NCBI GenBank assembly: GCA_030696545.1 | Contig: JAUYSA010000528.1 | Location: 1 to 15,334 of the forward strand | DNA: 15,334 nucleotides | Source of the DNA: Hyphomonadaceae bacterium | GTDB lineage: Bacteria; Pseudomonadota; Alphaproteobacteria; Caulobacterales; Hyphomonadaceae | Reading direction: 5' to 3' | Shown here: in pieces, positions 14,923-15,334 of the stretch | Layout: each line of letters begins with the position of its first letter | How positions within the stretch are numbered: the stretch's first letter is position 1 | Notes under the pieces: generated by a model | The model's database searches: none | The model's input: the letters and a program-made list of their open reading frames with translations, nothing else | Told to the model about the DNA's origin: nothing | Program-made: the position numbers and the translations under genes

Positions 14923-15063
14923 CCCCCTCCGTCTCGCTTGCTACGCAAGCGATCCACCTCCCCCTGCTCCGCATGGGGAGGCAAGAGAACGGCGCCTTGC
15001 CTCCACCAGTCCGTAGGACTGGGGGAGGTGGATTGCGCGCTCTTGCGCGCAAGACGGAGGGGG
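14923..15063. repeat. 141-bp nested palindromic repeat element
   Basis: The outer arms are CCCCCTCCGTC (14923-14933) and GACGGAGGGGG (15053-15063), exact complements. The next arms inward are ATCCACCTCCCCC (14952-14964) and GGGGGAGGTGGAT (15021-15033), also exact. Between or within them are three perfect hairpins: TCGCTTGC/GCAAGCGA (14934-14952, loop TAC), CCAGTCC/GGACTGG (15006-15022, loop GTA) and TTGCGCGC/GCGCGCAA (15033-15052, loop TCTT). The whole can fold as a branched, cruciform-like structure. No gene is seen within it; the rest of the gap up to the ATG at 15223 shows nothing recognisable. It is likely a dispersed non-autonomous repeat; copy number is unknown. Confidence 0.75.
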
Positions 15064-15222
15064 CTCCCACGCGCTGACATCGAGTTTGGGGGATAGAGCG
15101 GCATCGAAACTGCGGGACGGCCAAAAACCTTTCCCCACAATCTCAACCCACTAGCCTAAAACTTTGAGGGATAACGCCCCCCCGATTCCACCGCTCCCAG
15201 ACCGAGGGTCATACTCCCACCC

Positions 15223-15334
15223 ATGGTCGATCTGCTGCTGACCCTCTTGCGCATCCTGTTCCCGCTCGACCCCGTCGCGCGGCTGCGCGAGATCACGCGC
15301 GATTACATCAGCCAGATCATGGGCTGGCTCGACG
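15223..15334 (+). CDS. Start of an unidentified gene, truncated by the window edge
   Basis: From the ATG at 15223 the frame stays open to the end (37 codons), beginning MVDLLLTLLRILFPLDPVAR and continuing through LREITRDYISQIMGWLD. The first 15 residues are hydrophobic (Leu-rich), followed by an amphipathic, charged stretch. Codon choice (C/G in third positions) fits the neighbouring real genes. No clear Shine-Dalgarno is near the ATG; GAGGG lies about 16 bases upstream. I do not recognise the family from so short a piece, and the start codon is provisional. Confidence 0.45.
   Translation, partial: MVDLLLTLLRILFPLDPVARLREITRDYISQIMGWLD

Noticed and set aside
14923..15063. CRISPR-like array in the repeat-rich right-hand gap
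   Set aside because: The structure consists of nested inverted repeats, not direct repeats with unique spacers, and no cas genes are present.

Overview
The window looks like chromosomal DNA from a GC-rich alphaproteobacterium. The strongest pointer is the gene block tsaE-amgK-murU-addB-addA-thioredoxin, an arrangement I recall from many Alphaproteobacteria (inference from memory; no search was run). The AddB is of the alphaproteobacterial type, and the intergenic palindromes are of the kind common in Caulobacterales, Sphingomonadales and Hyphomonadaceae. The exact genus cannot be fixed from the sequence.

Layout. (1) Bases 1-1702, + strand: the last 55 codons of a CHAT-domain (caspase-like) protein, then a Tat-exported 490-residue protein with a His...SAGCQ motif resembling L,D-transpeptidase-type active sites and a C-terminal peptidoglycan-binding domain. 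(2) Bases 1776-2818, - strand: two small genes overlapping by ATGA, of a conserved but functionally unknown pair often seen in accessory DNA. (3) Bases about 2820-3156: a gene-free stretch. The segment 1-3150 is visibly less GC-rich and less codon-biased than the rest and reads as accessory DNA. (4) Bases 3157-4804, - strand: an FAD-dependent ferredoxin reductase followed by an adrenodoxin-type [2Fe-2S] ferredoxin, closed by a clear intrinsic terminator. (5) Bases 4936-7222, + strand: tsaE, amgK and murU, each overlapping the next by ATGA. (6) Bases 7222-7508: a palindromic repeat element. (7) Bases 7509-14050: addB and addA, again joined by an ATGA overlap. (8) Bases 14131-14816: two tandem 110-residue thioredoxins, the first WCGPC and the second WCGSC. 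(9) Bases 14817-15222: two palindromic intergenic repeats. (10) Bases 15223-15334: the start of an unidentified gene that runs off the window.

How the genes work together. TsaE supports the t6A37 tRNA modification. AmgK and MurU form the two-step salvage route MurNAc -> MurNAc-1-P -> UDP-MurNAc for peptidoglycan recycling. AddB and AddA form the helicase-nuclease that resects double-strand breaks for recombination. The thioredoxins are cytosolic disulfide reductases. The ferredoxin and its reductase form an NADH-driven electron-transfer pair with no oxygenase in view.

The least ordinary parts are the CHAT plus Tat/SAGCQ/peptidoglycan-binding gene pair at the left edge and the WCGSC thioredoxin paralogue. 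I found no CRISPR array, tRNA, rRNA, transposase or integrase.
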